From Thunnus maccoyii (Eukaryota > Chordata > Actinopteri > Scombriformes > Scombridae), in assembly GCF_910596095.1 (NCBI RefSeq), contig NC_056536.1:19095791-19159790 (forward strand): a DNA stretch of 64,000 nucleotides. Reading direction: 5' to 3'. The position numbers and the translations under genes were made by a program. How positions within the stretch are numbered: the stretch's first letter is position 1; each line of letters begins with the position of its first letter. Below the pieces are notes generated by a model, which saw nothing but the letters and a program-made list of their open reading frames with translations, was not told the origin of the DNA and ran no database searches. Below are positions 11,996 through 24,740 of the stretch, one piece after another.

Positions 11996-14900
11996 TCACT
12001 GATACAAGTGTTGAGTTACCCACAGAGCAATGTTCATAAATCCATCAGACTCAGCATCCACCTTGGAGAGGGAGTGGTTGTTCCCAGGATACCACAGCAA
12101 ACTAAAACAACAAACATCAGAGCATTAGTGAATGCACAATAAAAGCCCTGTTACGCAGTGCATATCTGACATAACCAATAAAACATGCTACTAAGACAAG
12201 CTGCTTACCGGACTGGGACCTGCTTTGCTTTCAGAGCTCTGTAATATTCTATGCCTTGCTTGCTAGGCACACGCTTGTCATCTTCCCCCAAGGTGAGCAA
12301 TACTGGTGTTTGTACCTTGATGAGAGATTACCTAAAGGTTAATACATAGACCAGTAACACCAATAAACTCACAGTCAAGAAACATACACAGAAATACTCA
12401 TACCTTTGTGACGTGTTTGATTGGGGACTTGTTCAACATCTGTTCCCAAACAGCAGGGTCAGGTAGACAATCTGTACTGTAGTTGTAGCCAGCCTCAACC
12501 ATGCACCTGCAAAAAAAAAAAGTTCGACATCAACAGGGAGACAAAAGAAAATCACACCCCTGAATGGCTTTGAGGTCTTTTGTTCGTGCAGGGTTTGCGT
12601 GCATTATTGAAGACTTCCTTCTTTGACAGTGAGGCAGACAAACGCCCTTTATCCCACTCACTCGCTTACAGCTGTCAGGGCAGAATGTCAGGGGTGCTGA
12701 TAATAAAATATCACAGATGTGTAGTTGCACAATACTGACACAGTCACAAAATTATAAACAAATGTGTGCATGAGTAAGGGAATGTGCATGCCAAGATGTA
12801 CCAGTCTGGGATGTCTGTGCTGCCGATCATAGAGGCCAAATTAATGACAGGGTTGCGACCCACACAGGCCTTGTAGAACCCTGGATACTGGCCAATGAGA
12901 TGACAGGCCAGGAAACCACCGTGGGAGCCTCCAACAACTGCCACCTTCTGCGTGTCAAACTGGCCCCCTTTGAGAACACTTTCAACCGCAAACTGGTGGG
13001 AAGAAAAATAAGGGAAAAAAAAAATCAAATAAAACTGCTACTCTTATGAACCATGACAAATAGAAACCAACCTAAACTAAATATAGAAGCCAACTAATTC
13101 AACAGTATTAACAAAGACATAAAGCACAATAAAGCAACACTGGAAATCATATTATTTACCAGTCAGACCAAAAGATACTTTTAGAGCTAATCAATTTCAT
13201 GACTTGGAAAAACTTGATTATCATTGATTTAAACAGCATTTTGCTCTTACTTGAACATCTTTGACGTCCTGGGTGCCAACATTGCCAGGTAATGAGAGGA
13301 CATTGTCCTGGCCGAACCCAATAGAGCCACGATAGTTCACTAAAAACAAACAAATAAAAAAACTTCTCAGATGGTTCTGTGTAACAAACCATCTAGTGCG
13401 TCAGGTTTAGATACCAGAGGGTTGCTGCTTCAATCCCTGGGCCAACTGAACAGACCGACAGATTATGGATATACTGAGAAGCTACATCCCCAATGAAACA
13501 AAACTAAAGAAACTATTAAAACAAATCACAAAACTATTGGCAATGAATATTGAAAGATTTTCAAAATAAAAATTAGATTAATTAATATGCAATTATGTTC
13601 CATGGATCCTGGATAGGATGGATGAAACATGAAATACATAGTTTTCAAAATCATTTCTCACTGATGATGGACTGGTTATAGCTGAGAGCTGAAAGCAGCA
13701 TATTCCTAAAGTATGAGAGCTCTCTAAATGTTCACAAGATAGGAAAAAATATGTAGTGCCTTGAAGTGGCGAAAGAAATGTATAATAAATACTTTCCCTA
13801 GTCTGACACCTTGGCAAAGTAACCAACCACAAACTATCTCCCTTCTGCAGGAGAGAGGATGTGAACCTTGCTCATCCTCTTTTATGCATAGAGTATATGT
13901 ATATCCTATCAATGAATGATAGTCTTAACAGGTGTCACACATAAAAGCACTTTACCTTAACATTTGAACTTACCCAGTAAAATACCAAATCCCATCTTGC
14001 ACAGCACAGCAGAAGACAGAATCCAGTCAGCTACAATCACCGAATGAGGACCCCCTAAGTCAAAGAAACTAAATGTAAAATACAGACTGACAGTTTGTAT
14101 AATCTTTCTGTGCTTAGTCATGTGGGGCATAACTGTCAGAAATTAAATTGCCTGTTGAATTAAAATATGGAAAACATCTCACAGGATTATGAGGCTTGTT
14201 ACAAAGAAAAAAAAAAACAACAACCTTGATTTTGAGGATATGATAAAACATTTTCTCACTAAGGAAACTATTGTCATAGCAACCAGCGTTGGCACTGCCA
14301 ATCTTATCTGTGCTCTTGACTTAACAGAAACAAATCCCAGCACAGATTCAAATCTAAAAATAAATTCAGCATGGATTAATAGTGCATGCTTCTTACTTCT
14401 GAATTTAAGCATATTGTGTACCCATTTAGATATAGAATCTATTTCTAAAATTAATTTGGCTTTTTCGGGATACTACATAAAGTAAATACTGCACATGCGG
14501 GTAAGCATGTGTCAATAAAGTAACAAATTACCGATGTGTTCATAGCAAATACTTTGTCTTTAGAAAATAATTTCTGAAAACAAAGTATTTGTGATCAATG
14601 TAGGCAAGAAAATAAGTTGCCTATTTGCTCAGACAAAAAATTGTTTTTAATCTACTTAATGTATTTTTTCACCTATCAGTGTTTTACTTTTTTAACTATA
14701 CACTACTATAACACTACCTGTTTATTTTGTTTGCACTGGAAAATAAGAAATGGCTATACAACCATAATGAGAGTAACCAACCATGAGGAGTGACAATGAG
14801 AGGCAGCTTCACTCCATCCGTCACCTCCTTTGGTTTAATCAGCAGAGCTTCAAAATCAAGGCCAGCTAGAATACAGAAAAATGAATTAGTCTCATTAAGA

Positions 14901-17900
14901 TTACATACGCTTTTTTTCATGGGTCCAATATACAGTAAGATATTATCAACCTATTTACATGTATAGTACATAAGTACCAGTTTAGTAAACCTGTCTAAGC
15001 CAATGTAATCCAAATCCATAAATGTGCAATAAATCTTATCCTTGAGACCTTATAATTTTCACTTTTTTGATTGTCAGAAAAGTGTTGATTCAATTCTGTG
15101 GTCATGTTTTAGGCATCATATAGTGGTGGTGTTGTACTGGGCTGCAGTGTAAGGAGAAGTCTTTCTAACCTATTTTGTCTACTGAAAAAAAACAATATAT
15201 TTTAAGTCCTGTCTAGATACTACTAAAGTACAGAATTTTTATTCTTACGGTATTGACTGTTGTCTTCATCTGGAGGAGGGGTGAAAGTCAAGATCTGCCA
15301 ATCAATATCTGGCAACGTCTGAGCGTTTTCCAGAGTAACCCAGACCACTTCCTCCTGAGAATCCCTGGCTGGAAGGAAACCCACCCTCTGGACATAGAAA
15401 TGACATCACACCCCCACCCCGATCCCAGAAAATGCCAGGTCAATTCAATGAATGCAGCGCTACACTTGGTGTGTAATATATATCAAAATTTGAATACTCA
15501 AATTAAGGCCATTTCGAATTAAGATACTGATCCTACCAGACTCGGAGGGCAGTTTGGAGAGGAGCAGCTAACCACCATCAGATCTCTCTCGATGTTCAGC
15601 AGACACCAGTTTCCAATGTCAGACTCTACAGACAGAAAAAATCATTACACACACAGCTTGACTTTCAAGCAGTCCCAGAACACTTGTATGGTGAACAAAT
15701 CAGCCATTAAAAACTGTCAACAGCAAATATCCGTAAACAAGACTGTCTAGACCTGAGCGTGAATAACACCAAGGCTGACAAATGTATGTAGTGACTCACT
15801 CGAAGTCAGAGAGGTGACGCTCCCTGTGCTTATATCCACCATCAATAGGTCCTACAAGAGAGACAATGACATTTTTTTTTACCAGGTAAAGAATGATTAT
15901 AATGTTCTCAGTCCAAACACTTCTTAAATGCAAAATATAAATTAATCAGAAAAAATACCAAGCTTTATTATCTCATTTTTGTCATAATAACATGCCATTT
16001 CCCAGGAATTGACAGTACCTTGCGGCTGCGTTGAGGACAAGCAATGATAAGACGCTGACTATCAGCTGACCAGCAATGAGGGGACAACTGAGAGCTGTAG
16101 ATACCAGTAAAGCCATCTGTAAAGCCACACCAATACACACAGATACATCTTAATCTCATTTTAAGATTAATATCTAGAGAAGAAGGTTGCATTCATGTCG
16201 CTACTAAGTATTGCTTACCCTCTCCTGGTCGCTTCACCACATCCACCACCACTGAGGTCTTCTTTGTATACCAATCATACTAGAAATAACAAGCACAGAG
16301 GTAAGCATAAGAAAACAAATGCATTTATTGAGTGATAAATGTATTTCTGCTTCAACAACTCTATATGCCAACAGCAAAGAAAACCACAAGATGGTGCACT
16401 GTGTGAAGAAACATCCATTCCTACTTGTTCTTTTCAGGGAAGACAGTGCACTTAGTAAAGAAAGGAAAATAAACATGTCTCATGTGGCAAAGAGGCTTCA
16501 TTCTGTATTACCATGCACAGCCTGCTGCACTGCATGTGTGGTCCATAGACAGAACATTCCAGGTAGACAATCCTACACTGGTCCGGGCTCAGCCTGGGGG
16601 AGTACACTGCGCTAGTGCCTGATGACAGCTGCTCTGAGGGACACAACAAATACAATACACATGAATATCTGCAATATTAATATGGTAGATATAACGATTT
16701 TACACAAGACCAGTTATCTGGTGGGGAATTCATGAATCAGTGTGAAATGGTTAACTCAGGTGCAGTAGTTCAATCCTAAAAATATTCCTAATCATAATCA
16801 AGGATCACAGTTGTGAACGTTTGGTGCTTAACTTGTCATGTTTTATCATGTTGTTGTCTACAATGCTGAACACAAAAAGGTAAAAAAGTCCTATTTGATC
16901 ATGTAATAACATGATAGCTAACAGGACATTACAACTGACTGAAATGTCTCCTGAGCAGGATGGACATTTATCATCATATCTTATTTAGCTGAATGACCTT
17001 TAGAAATAAGGCACACTTCTTCAATTAACAAACAATCACTTACCACATTTCCCACCAGTAAGATCCACATAGAACAAAGAGGACCTGACAGAGAAAAGGG
17101 AAACAGGACATTCTGTTGGTATTAGCTAATGAACAGTCCAGCTTTTAACTCTCTCTGCTCAATGTGAACAGTAATCACCTCCTGTTGGGACAGTACTTGA
17201 GGCCAAGTCTAAAAGGCTCATGCCACCAGCCTACAAACACCACACCTGTGTCACCTGGAGCCCAAAATGCCTGCAGAGACAGAGAGAGACAAAGAGAGAG
17301 ACAAAGAGAGAGAAACAGCAAGATCAAGAGGGTATGAGCACACTAGACGTACACAGATATGAAAACAAACTCATGTATCATTGCACAAACTGTTGTACCC
17401 ACCTGTCCTGGTGAGATATTTTCAGGCACTCCCTCCAACACAGAGACGTTGCCACCCTCAATGTCCAAAACACAAAGCACTGGACAGCTCTTACTAACTA
17501 GTGTCTCTCCCCAGTCCTCATAGAAGACAAACTGCTCCCCCTGCAGGAAAACAAAAGAAAATACACAACAACTTTAGACAGGCAGGAATGTCATCTGAGA
17601 ATGTTTGATTAAAACTTGGCACAGTGAAATAGTTTTGTGTTTCAAAATATTTTAATTGCAATCACTTTGACGGCTTCCTTTTTGTCAACTCTCATAGTCT
17701 CCTCGTCATCCCCAATAGAAGACAACTCCGGTGACTCAGTCTATAATAGTGAAAACAAGACAAAGACAAAACACCAGTTAGTAGTTACTTTTTTGCTGAA
17801 TCAGGGCTAACTATTAATGACACTGAAATGGTAAATCAACACTAAATCACATGTAGAACAGAAAACTAGTGCTGTACTGCTCTTGGTCATACTGTATCTC

Positions 17901-20148
17901 AGTGATCAGTGATGTCAAGGTATTTTGCTTTTGTGGTGTGATGGAAAATACCTCAGATGCATTCAAAATGAAAAAATCTTGCAGCTGTTTGCAAGTGTGT
18001 TTGTTTTTTTAAACAACAAGATTCCTTTCGACAACCTTTGAGATATTTTTGATCCAGTTTGATGGGTATGTTGGGATGTAGGTCTGCTGAAACCATCAGT
18101 GTACAATAGAGGAAATTATAAATAATCATATGTATTTTAAGTTTTGTTTTCAATTATCTAACAATTTCAGAATGGCATTCTTAAACTCTTCAGTAGCAAC
18201 TTGTACAAACACTGTACAACAAGGTTTTGGCAGTGCTGAACACAACCCCAGTTTTGACATCAGTGAAAATCAACATGCTTGAAAATTTCAACCTATTGAG
18301 AGCAGTGCAGCAGTTCAGTGCTCTATGTGATTCAATGATGATTTATCCAGTGTTATTCACACACCTGGAAGAAGGACTCTGCTGTGGGTCTCTTTCTCTC
18401 TGCCACATAAAGGAGGTGGGTCTCAGACTGGGACCAAACTAAGCAGCCAAACTGCTCTATGGACACAAAATACACTGTGGTTATTACCTGGACTGCCACA
18501 AGTAAATTCAAATGACAGAAAAACATCCCATGAAATGGGCACTAGTGAGGCATCATGCTGCATGAGTAAGTGAAACTTAAAGGTCCAACCAATAAAGCGA
18601 TCACAAATTTTTTTAACAATCCTGCCAACACCCGTACTGTTGAATCAAACTGCATTTCTTTCTATAAATGACAGCCCACTAATTTACACTTGAGATTAAT
18701 CCCTTACCATGCTATGTCCCGCCCCAAAAACCTGTTTCAGCAGGAATAGAAAGACTTTGAGGAAGTAACAATACAGTTCAATTAACCTGTTTGTCAAGAT
18801 AACTTACCATCTTCATAGACTTTGCCATGCTTCTTTAGGGCTGTTAGGTTGATGCTCTTCATCTTGATGTTTTTACTCCAGATCTGGAGCATCACAGAGA
18901 GACAAATAGACAAGTAAAAGATCTTGGGTTCAAAATATAAACTTGTGAGGTTTTACAACACAGGCAACATGTAGAAAATTGTGAACAACAGAGATATTGA
19001 TGTGCAGAGAAACAAAAAAGCAAGGAGAAATAAGGTCAGGTGAGAGACATGATGCAGATGAAGCTGAAAGAGAGCCACAAACCTCGAGAAACTGTTTGTC
19101 CTCTCCTTTGACTGAGCACTCTCTGACGACAGCCTTCATTTCTCCTGAAGGTGCATCTTTACTTAGCAACCTGTCAGGAGAAACACATTGACATTGCTCA
19201 GTTTCGCTTAGGGTTAGGTCTATGAGAATTTGTTCAAACCCACTCCAGATAAAATGTCAAAATGTTTACATACTCTCCTTTGATCTCAGTGCAGTTTCCT
19301 GAGGCTCCAGAGAAGACCACAGACTTGTCATCGTGAAATACAATGTACTGCCGGCAAAACTTGACATTCTCATTCCTCTCCAGATCACGTTGGCTCCATT
19401 CTGCAGAAGAAAATAAACAAAATGCTATCAATATCAATGACTATACAGAGATCTTAACATCTAAGTATGGCACAGACACCCACCTGTGTAGATGTTGCTG
19501 TATTTGCCTCCATACTGAGAGGTGATCACAGGTCCCACGTCTGCCCTACTCAAGGAAGGGAAGAGGCTGTGCTCTCTATAGAGTCTGGCAATTTCCTCGG
19601 GGTTGCTCATCACCTGACAACATGCAGCAGAATAACTCAAACTACGCTTCAATAACACAAGCGGTCTCACAGCGGACAATGCCCTATTCATTTTCTAGCT
19701 GGGAAGCTAACTTAGCCAGCCATAGATAAGTTCGTAGATAACACAGTTTACACTGTTTGCCACGAACAAAACAAACACAGAAGCTCGTTGATTAGCAGTT
19801 ATGCAAATAAACCAAGTGATTGCTACGAGATACACAAAGTACCCAAGTGAACAAGCTAGTTTCTCTTCTAGCTATGGTTCACGGATTATGATCATGACCA
19901 AGAACTTCCTGTACCAGCTGACAGCGAGAACAACCGAATCAATGTCCATTCGCTAGCCTGACTTGACAGCTAGCTAACAGTTAATTAAGTTATTAACAGA
20001 AATAGTGGCAGCGTAATTAACACAACAATTAACTATAACCTTACATCTTCATATAAATAATAGGTATATTTGCAGGGTATGTTATCTTTTCGGAAACCAA
20101 AAAAAAAACCAAGTAGGCAGTTTAACGTTATCATACCTGTGACTCCAT
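11996..20148 (-). CDS. apeh: Acylaminoacyl-peptide hydrolase (acylamino-acid-releasing enzyme)
   Basis: Cytosolic serine peptidase (family S9C) that removes N-acetylated residues from short peptides. I resolved 23 coding exons: 20137-20148, 19484-19613, 19274-19400, 19083-19170, 18808-18883, 18365-18456, 17666-17740, 17403-17540, 17179-17270, 17044-17084, 16512-16633, 16219-16279, 16019-16116, 15800-15851, 15537-15625, 15249-15387, 14782-14865, 13974-14054, 13251-13339, 12802-12992, 12404-12506, 12209-12315, 11996-12101. They sum to 2193 bases with frame kept throughout, giving 730 residues against 732 in human. The N-terminal two thirds is the beta-propeller; the C-terminal third is the alpha/beta hydrolase. 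The oxyanion motif HGGPH is split across two exons. Catalytic residues are Ser585 in GGSHGG, Asp673 in GEDDKRVP and His705 in NNHSLS. The first exon encodes only Met-Glu-Ser-Gln and aligns with the mammalian start. The enzyme should be active. Confidence 0.96.
19614..19691 (-). other. Possible alternative APEH start (5' extension of exon 2)
   Basis: Upstream of the exon 2 acceptor (ttgtcag|GTG) the frame stays open to an ATG at 19691 with A at -3. It adds 27 residues rich in Arg, Leu, Ser and Ala, without acidic residues, ending [12 protein letters not shown] before the internal Met. This looks like a mitochondrial presequence. The same bases are the 3' end of intron 1 in the main model, so use would need transcription starting inside intron 1. 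The coding potential could be chance. Confidence 0.35.
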
Positions 20149-20194
20149 GGTCAGGACGGTGTGTGTCGCTAGTCTGCAAACGTCCACCCGTTGG

Positions 20195-22408
20195 AAACCA
20201 TTCTTCTTCTTTGAGGCTTATTGGCGGTTGACAAACAACGAATTGGTGCATTACCGCCACCAGCTGGTACAGTATGGAGCGTGGATCAAAAAGTCTAGTA
20301 TTTACAAGATTCATTAAAAAAATACTAATATCCTCTCAATCAAATTAGTTAGTCTAAGATACTGGAATAGGGCTCGATAACGCCCATTTCTTGAGTTCTT
20401 TTGTAAAATATCTATTAGATAAAAGTGTATTTTTATCTTTCTGAGGTTTTGAATCACATGCCTTCTTTCTGCCTCATATTTCTGACAGTGTAGCATAACA
20501 TGCTCTACTGTTTCTTCTTGCCCACAGTATTCACATCTACCTGTATTGTTTACCTATTTTTAATAGTGTACTGTACTAGTGTACAGTGTGTCCAAATCTA
20601 AGTCTTGATATTATTGTCTTATCTCTTCTGTTCCTTCCTGCACACGTCATTTCTCCCACTTTCCTATGAACTCTGTAAAACCCCCGTCCTTTCCTCTCTT
20701 CCTCTCATTGCTTTTGCCACTTTTCCTTCAATCTATGCTTAATAATGCTCTTGATTTATGTCTTGCTGAAGCTAACTGCCAAATCAATGTGATTATTTTT
20801 TGTGGCCTCCTTTGCAACCGTATCTGCCAATTCATTTCCTTTGGTACGTGCCGGGACCCATAAAAATTATTACTGTAAGAATTATTTGAATTCTGTATGT
20901 TTGTTGTACTTCTATCAAAATGCCTGGTCTGCTGTCTGAATGACTGTTTTGTAAACTGGCTTGTGAGCTTGAATCTGAACAAATGATTGCTCTCAGTGGT
21001 CTTGTACACCCTATCAACTGCACTGCTAACAATATTGCAAGCATTTGTCCTGTGTAAATTGGTAATTTCTCACTGATACTTTTCCCTATTTTGAGATGAA
21101 ACTTGAGATGGAACAATAAATGCTACTCCTTTTTAACTAAACTCTGTGTAGATCTGGATGCTTGCTATCAATATATGCCTGTATGGTATGTGAATTATAA
21201 ATAAACTCCCTATCCTTGTTCTTTTCTGTAAAATCTGCTGTGGTGTCTGAGAATATCCAAAGTGGTGTTGCTGGCAATGGTACTGCTGGACTTAAGTTTA
21301 ATTGAAATACTTTAATTTCTGTTTCTTTCTGTGTCACTGTCCATCCAAAGCTTTTTGTTTCTCTTCTCTCCTTTTCCCAACAAGGTTTTAAAGTGTCTTG
21401 TGTTGGGTGATCTTGACTATGGACCTGTAAACTAACCCAGTAATTCAGTGATAGCTGTATCCTTCTCATTTCTAGTGGTATTTCTCCCTTTCCCACCTGT
21501 AATACTTCTGCTGGCGTTGTTTGAAATGCACCTGTGCATAATATCAAAGCCTGATACTGAATACTATCTAACTTTTTGAGAGAGATGTGCTTGCTGCTGA
21601 TCCATACACCACACAACTGTAATCTAATATTGATCTAATTAATCCACAGTATATGGCCTTCAACACATTTCTGTGCCCCCCATTTGCTTCCAACTAAACA
21701 CCTCATGACCTTTAGTACTTTCTTACATTTGTCCACTACTTTCTGAATATGTACAGCCAATGTAATTCTTTCATCAAACCATAACCCTAAAAACTTGTTT
21801 CACTCTCTCCAATTCTTGATTATATAATTTAGTTTTATCTCACTACCAATTCTTGAAAATTTGAAACTCCATTTATTTGACCACTTCTCCTCTTTCGTAA
21901 TAGCCCCTTGCAGTTTCTTTACAATGAATTCCAAATTTCTTCCCCTCTTCCAAATTGCCCTATTATCCACAAAAAGCTAAAATTCTGTCCCATTCTCTAT
22001 TTCCATAAATAAAACATTTATCATTGTGGTTAATAATAAAGGGCTTACTATGCTTCCTTGAGGTGTTCCATTTAGTCTGACTTGTATCAATCTTGCTAAT
22101 AAAAAGTCCTTAATCCATCTATATATTCGACCTTAGATAACTAATTTCCAAAGTCTGATTAATAATCCTTCTCCCTACATCATATCATATGCCTTCTCTA
22201 TATCAAAAAAGACAGCCGCTACACTTTCTCTGTTTACCTATGCTTTTCTAATTTCATGTTCCAAACATAAAGCTGGATCCATACTGTAGTATTTCTTCCT
22301 CTCCTAAAGCCACTCTGGTATTTAGATATATATCCTTTATTTTCTATATAATATGTTAACCTTTCATTTATCATTTTCCCCATTATTTTGCAGATGTTGG
22401 ATAAAACA
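20195..22408 (-). mobile_element. I-type LINE copy 1 (degenerate, 5'-truncated)
   Basis: Minus-strand reverse-transcriptase and C-terminal remnants are interrupted by stops and frameshifts. One recognisable block near 21600 reads LDSIQYQALILCTGAFQTTP and is typical of the segment after the RT domain in I-type LINEs. A Cys/His cluster with the sequence MLHCQKYEAERR lies near 20450-20500. The 3' end carries a GAA-rich tail at about 20200-20215 and the sequence GCATTACCGCCACCAGCTGG, which is shared in variant form by copy 2. The 5' end stops where the tail of copy 2 begins. It lies on the same strand as APEH, about 50 bp upstream of its ATG. Confidence 0.75.
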
Positions 22409-24320
22409 TAATCTTCTTCTTCTTTTTAATGGTGAATTGCAACCGAGCGGAGCATTATCGCCACCAACTGTCGTATTACATTGTTCTTATATCCTTGTTA
22501 TCAGTCCTGTGTTTTGTAGATAGGTGAAGTCATGCTTTAAAACCAAATTTCCAGAGCTGTCTGAGAAGATTGTTTTAATGTCCATGTGTTTAATCCCTTT
22601 ATGTTCTCTCTTTCATTTGCATATTTAGGACAGAGACGAATTACATGATCCACACTCTGCATCTGATTGCAGACATTACATGTTCTGCTTGGATGCTTCC
22701 CAATGAGGTGTAGAGATGAATTTAATTTAGTGTGTCCCAGTCTAATCCTCCTAATCAGGCACTCTTCTTTCCTTCTTTTCCCCAGTGACCTTCCCTCTCT
22801 GACTTCTTGCTGGATCTGATACAAATGTCTTCCTTTAGTATCTTTATCCTATAACCTCTGTCTTTGAATCTTAATTTTTTTCCATATGAAAACTTTGGTT
22901 TCTGCTTTACTTATTGGCATTGCCACCTCTACTTGACTTGCTTTTAATCCATTTTTGGCCACAAGGTCTAATGTTTCATTTCCTTGGACGCCTACGTGAG
23001 CTGGTACCCATAAAATCTGTGCATCAATTTCTAGCCTCATAATTATATATTAAGATTGCAAATGATGGTCAGTTGTTCTCTTGGTCATCTTAACTTTCAA
23101 CTCTGGGACATAAAATGCACTACTTGTTTTTCCATTCTCTGGCTTTTTAGACCCATTAGTATACCTCTCATGGAGTATTGTGTTCACATAAGCCTGCAAA
23201 TTATTGGTTGAGGCAGTAACCATGATGGAACAGCTGGCATTAAAACAGTTTGACTGATTACCCAGTCACGGACTTATAATTCCTTTGTTATATCTGAAAT
23301 TACAGTGCAAAAACTGTCCTTTTTGATTTTTTTGCTTTCCTAACACATGTCTATAACCTTTTTTGTAGGGTGTAAATCTTTATGGCTCTGCAGATTTGCC
23401 CAATAATTGGCCATTAATTGTTTCCTTCTTAACTGAAGAGGTATTTCCCACCTGAAGTGCTGCCAGAGGCGTTGACTTGACTGCCCCACAACACAACCGC
23501 AATGCAATGTACCCATCAAGCATCTTATCTTCTATTATCTTCTATTTTGCCAGTATGACCTTTCCGTGTGAGCAATACATCGAACCACAATCCTAAAAAA
23601 ATGCATTTCAAAAGTTTTATTTTTCCTAATTTTTAATTATAAAGTTTCAGGCAAATATCTTCATTTCTTTCTTGTAAAAAAGACAATTTGGGATTTTTCT
23701 ATAGATAATTTATATTCTCACATCAGAGACGAGTTTTCAACTTCATTGATAGCTTCCTGGACTTTCTTTATGATATATTCTATATTTCTTCCTCTTTTCC
23801 AAATTGTCCCTTCATCTGCAAAAAGTGACTTCCCAATATCTGTACTAACTGCTTATATATACCATTCATCATGATTGAGAATAGCAGAGGACTAATTACA
23901 CTGCCTTGACGCGTTCCATTTTCGACAAGATATTTCTCTGAAAATGAATTCCCAACACAAACCCAAATATACCTACCAAATATGAAATCCTTTATCCAAT
24001 TATACACTTTACCACTAACATCCATATTATCTAATTTTATTAAAAGACCTTCCTTTCAAATCATGTCATATGCCTTTTCTACATCAAAGAAAACAGCTAC
24101 CACTCCCTCTTTATTTGCTTGAGCTTTCCTAATGTCAGATTCCAGGCATATTAATGGGGTCTATAGTACTGCGCTCTCTTCTTAATCCACTCTAACATGG
24201 TGAGAATAAGCCATTTTTTCTGTATGGTATGTTACTCTTTCTGTTATTATCATGGTCCTGTATATATGTGATGTTAGAGCTATGGGCCTATAATTATCTG
24301 GACAGGTAGTGAAAAATATA
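22409..24320 (-). mobile_element. I-type LINE copy 2 (degenerate, 5'-truncated)
   Basis: Minus-strand remnants, in coding order: an RT fragment with the NGTRQGSVISPLLFSIMMNG motif (23780-24025), an RNase H fragment with ILWVPAHVGVQGNETLDLVAK-like residues (22849-23040), and a C-terminal zinc-binding segment CNVC...H...C (22537-22824). RT followed by RNase H points to the I/Nimb group of non-LTR retrotransposons. The 3' tail is (GAA)n at 22410-22420. Position suggests that copy 2 inserted next to, or into, the 5' part of copy 1. No intact frame remains. Confidence 0.8.
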
Positions 24321-24519
24321 CATAAGACCTGTTACAGCTTCCTGTTGTGAATGGCAAAATACAACCATAAATAGTACAGTCTATGGTTCCCAAGGGAAAA
24401 AAAACACAAATTAAATGAATTAATGATGAATAAGAATATAGTAACCTACAACATCAATCAGACAACTCAGAACAATGTCAGACAAAAGGACCCCCTCAGC
24501 CTACAGACCTGCTGCTATC

Positions 24520-24730
24520 TGCTGTTATTTTTTAGATCTTTATTTATTTGTTAGATTTTTATTTATTGAATCCTCCCAGCATAACAGCGTCTATGTCATA
24601 TGGTATTTGTTAGATTTTTTTTACTGAATACACATGTTTTTGGTGTTTTGAAAGCTGAATCAAGCATTTATATACTTGGCAAATAAATGATCCTTGAATC
24701 CTTCCTTGAATCATTGAATCATTGAATAAT
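24520..24730 (+). repeat. Probable 3' end of a retroposon with TTGAATCA-type tail
   Basis: A T-rich segment ends in AATAAATGATCC followed by short tandem TTGAATC(A/C) units. Octamer tails like this mark the 3' ends of L2/SINE-type retroposons in fish. No coding region or internal promoter could be identified, so the family is uncertain. Confidence 0.35.
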
Positions 24731-24740
24731 GACTACTGCT

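Noticed and set aside
13395-13465. Possible SINE fragment with GGGTTGCTGCTTCAATCCC
   Set aside because: Too short, with only one B-box-like motif in an APEH intron.
14546-14592. Short hairpin AAATACTTTGT / ACAAAGTATTT in an APEH intron
   Set aside because: An 11-bp AT-rich stem is expected by chance at this length; there is no further support.
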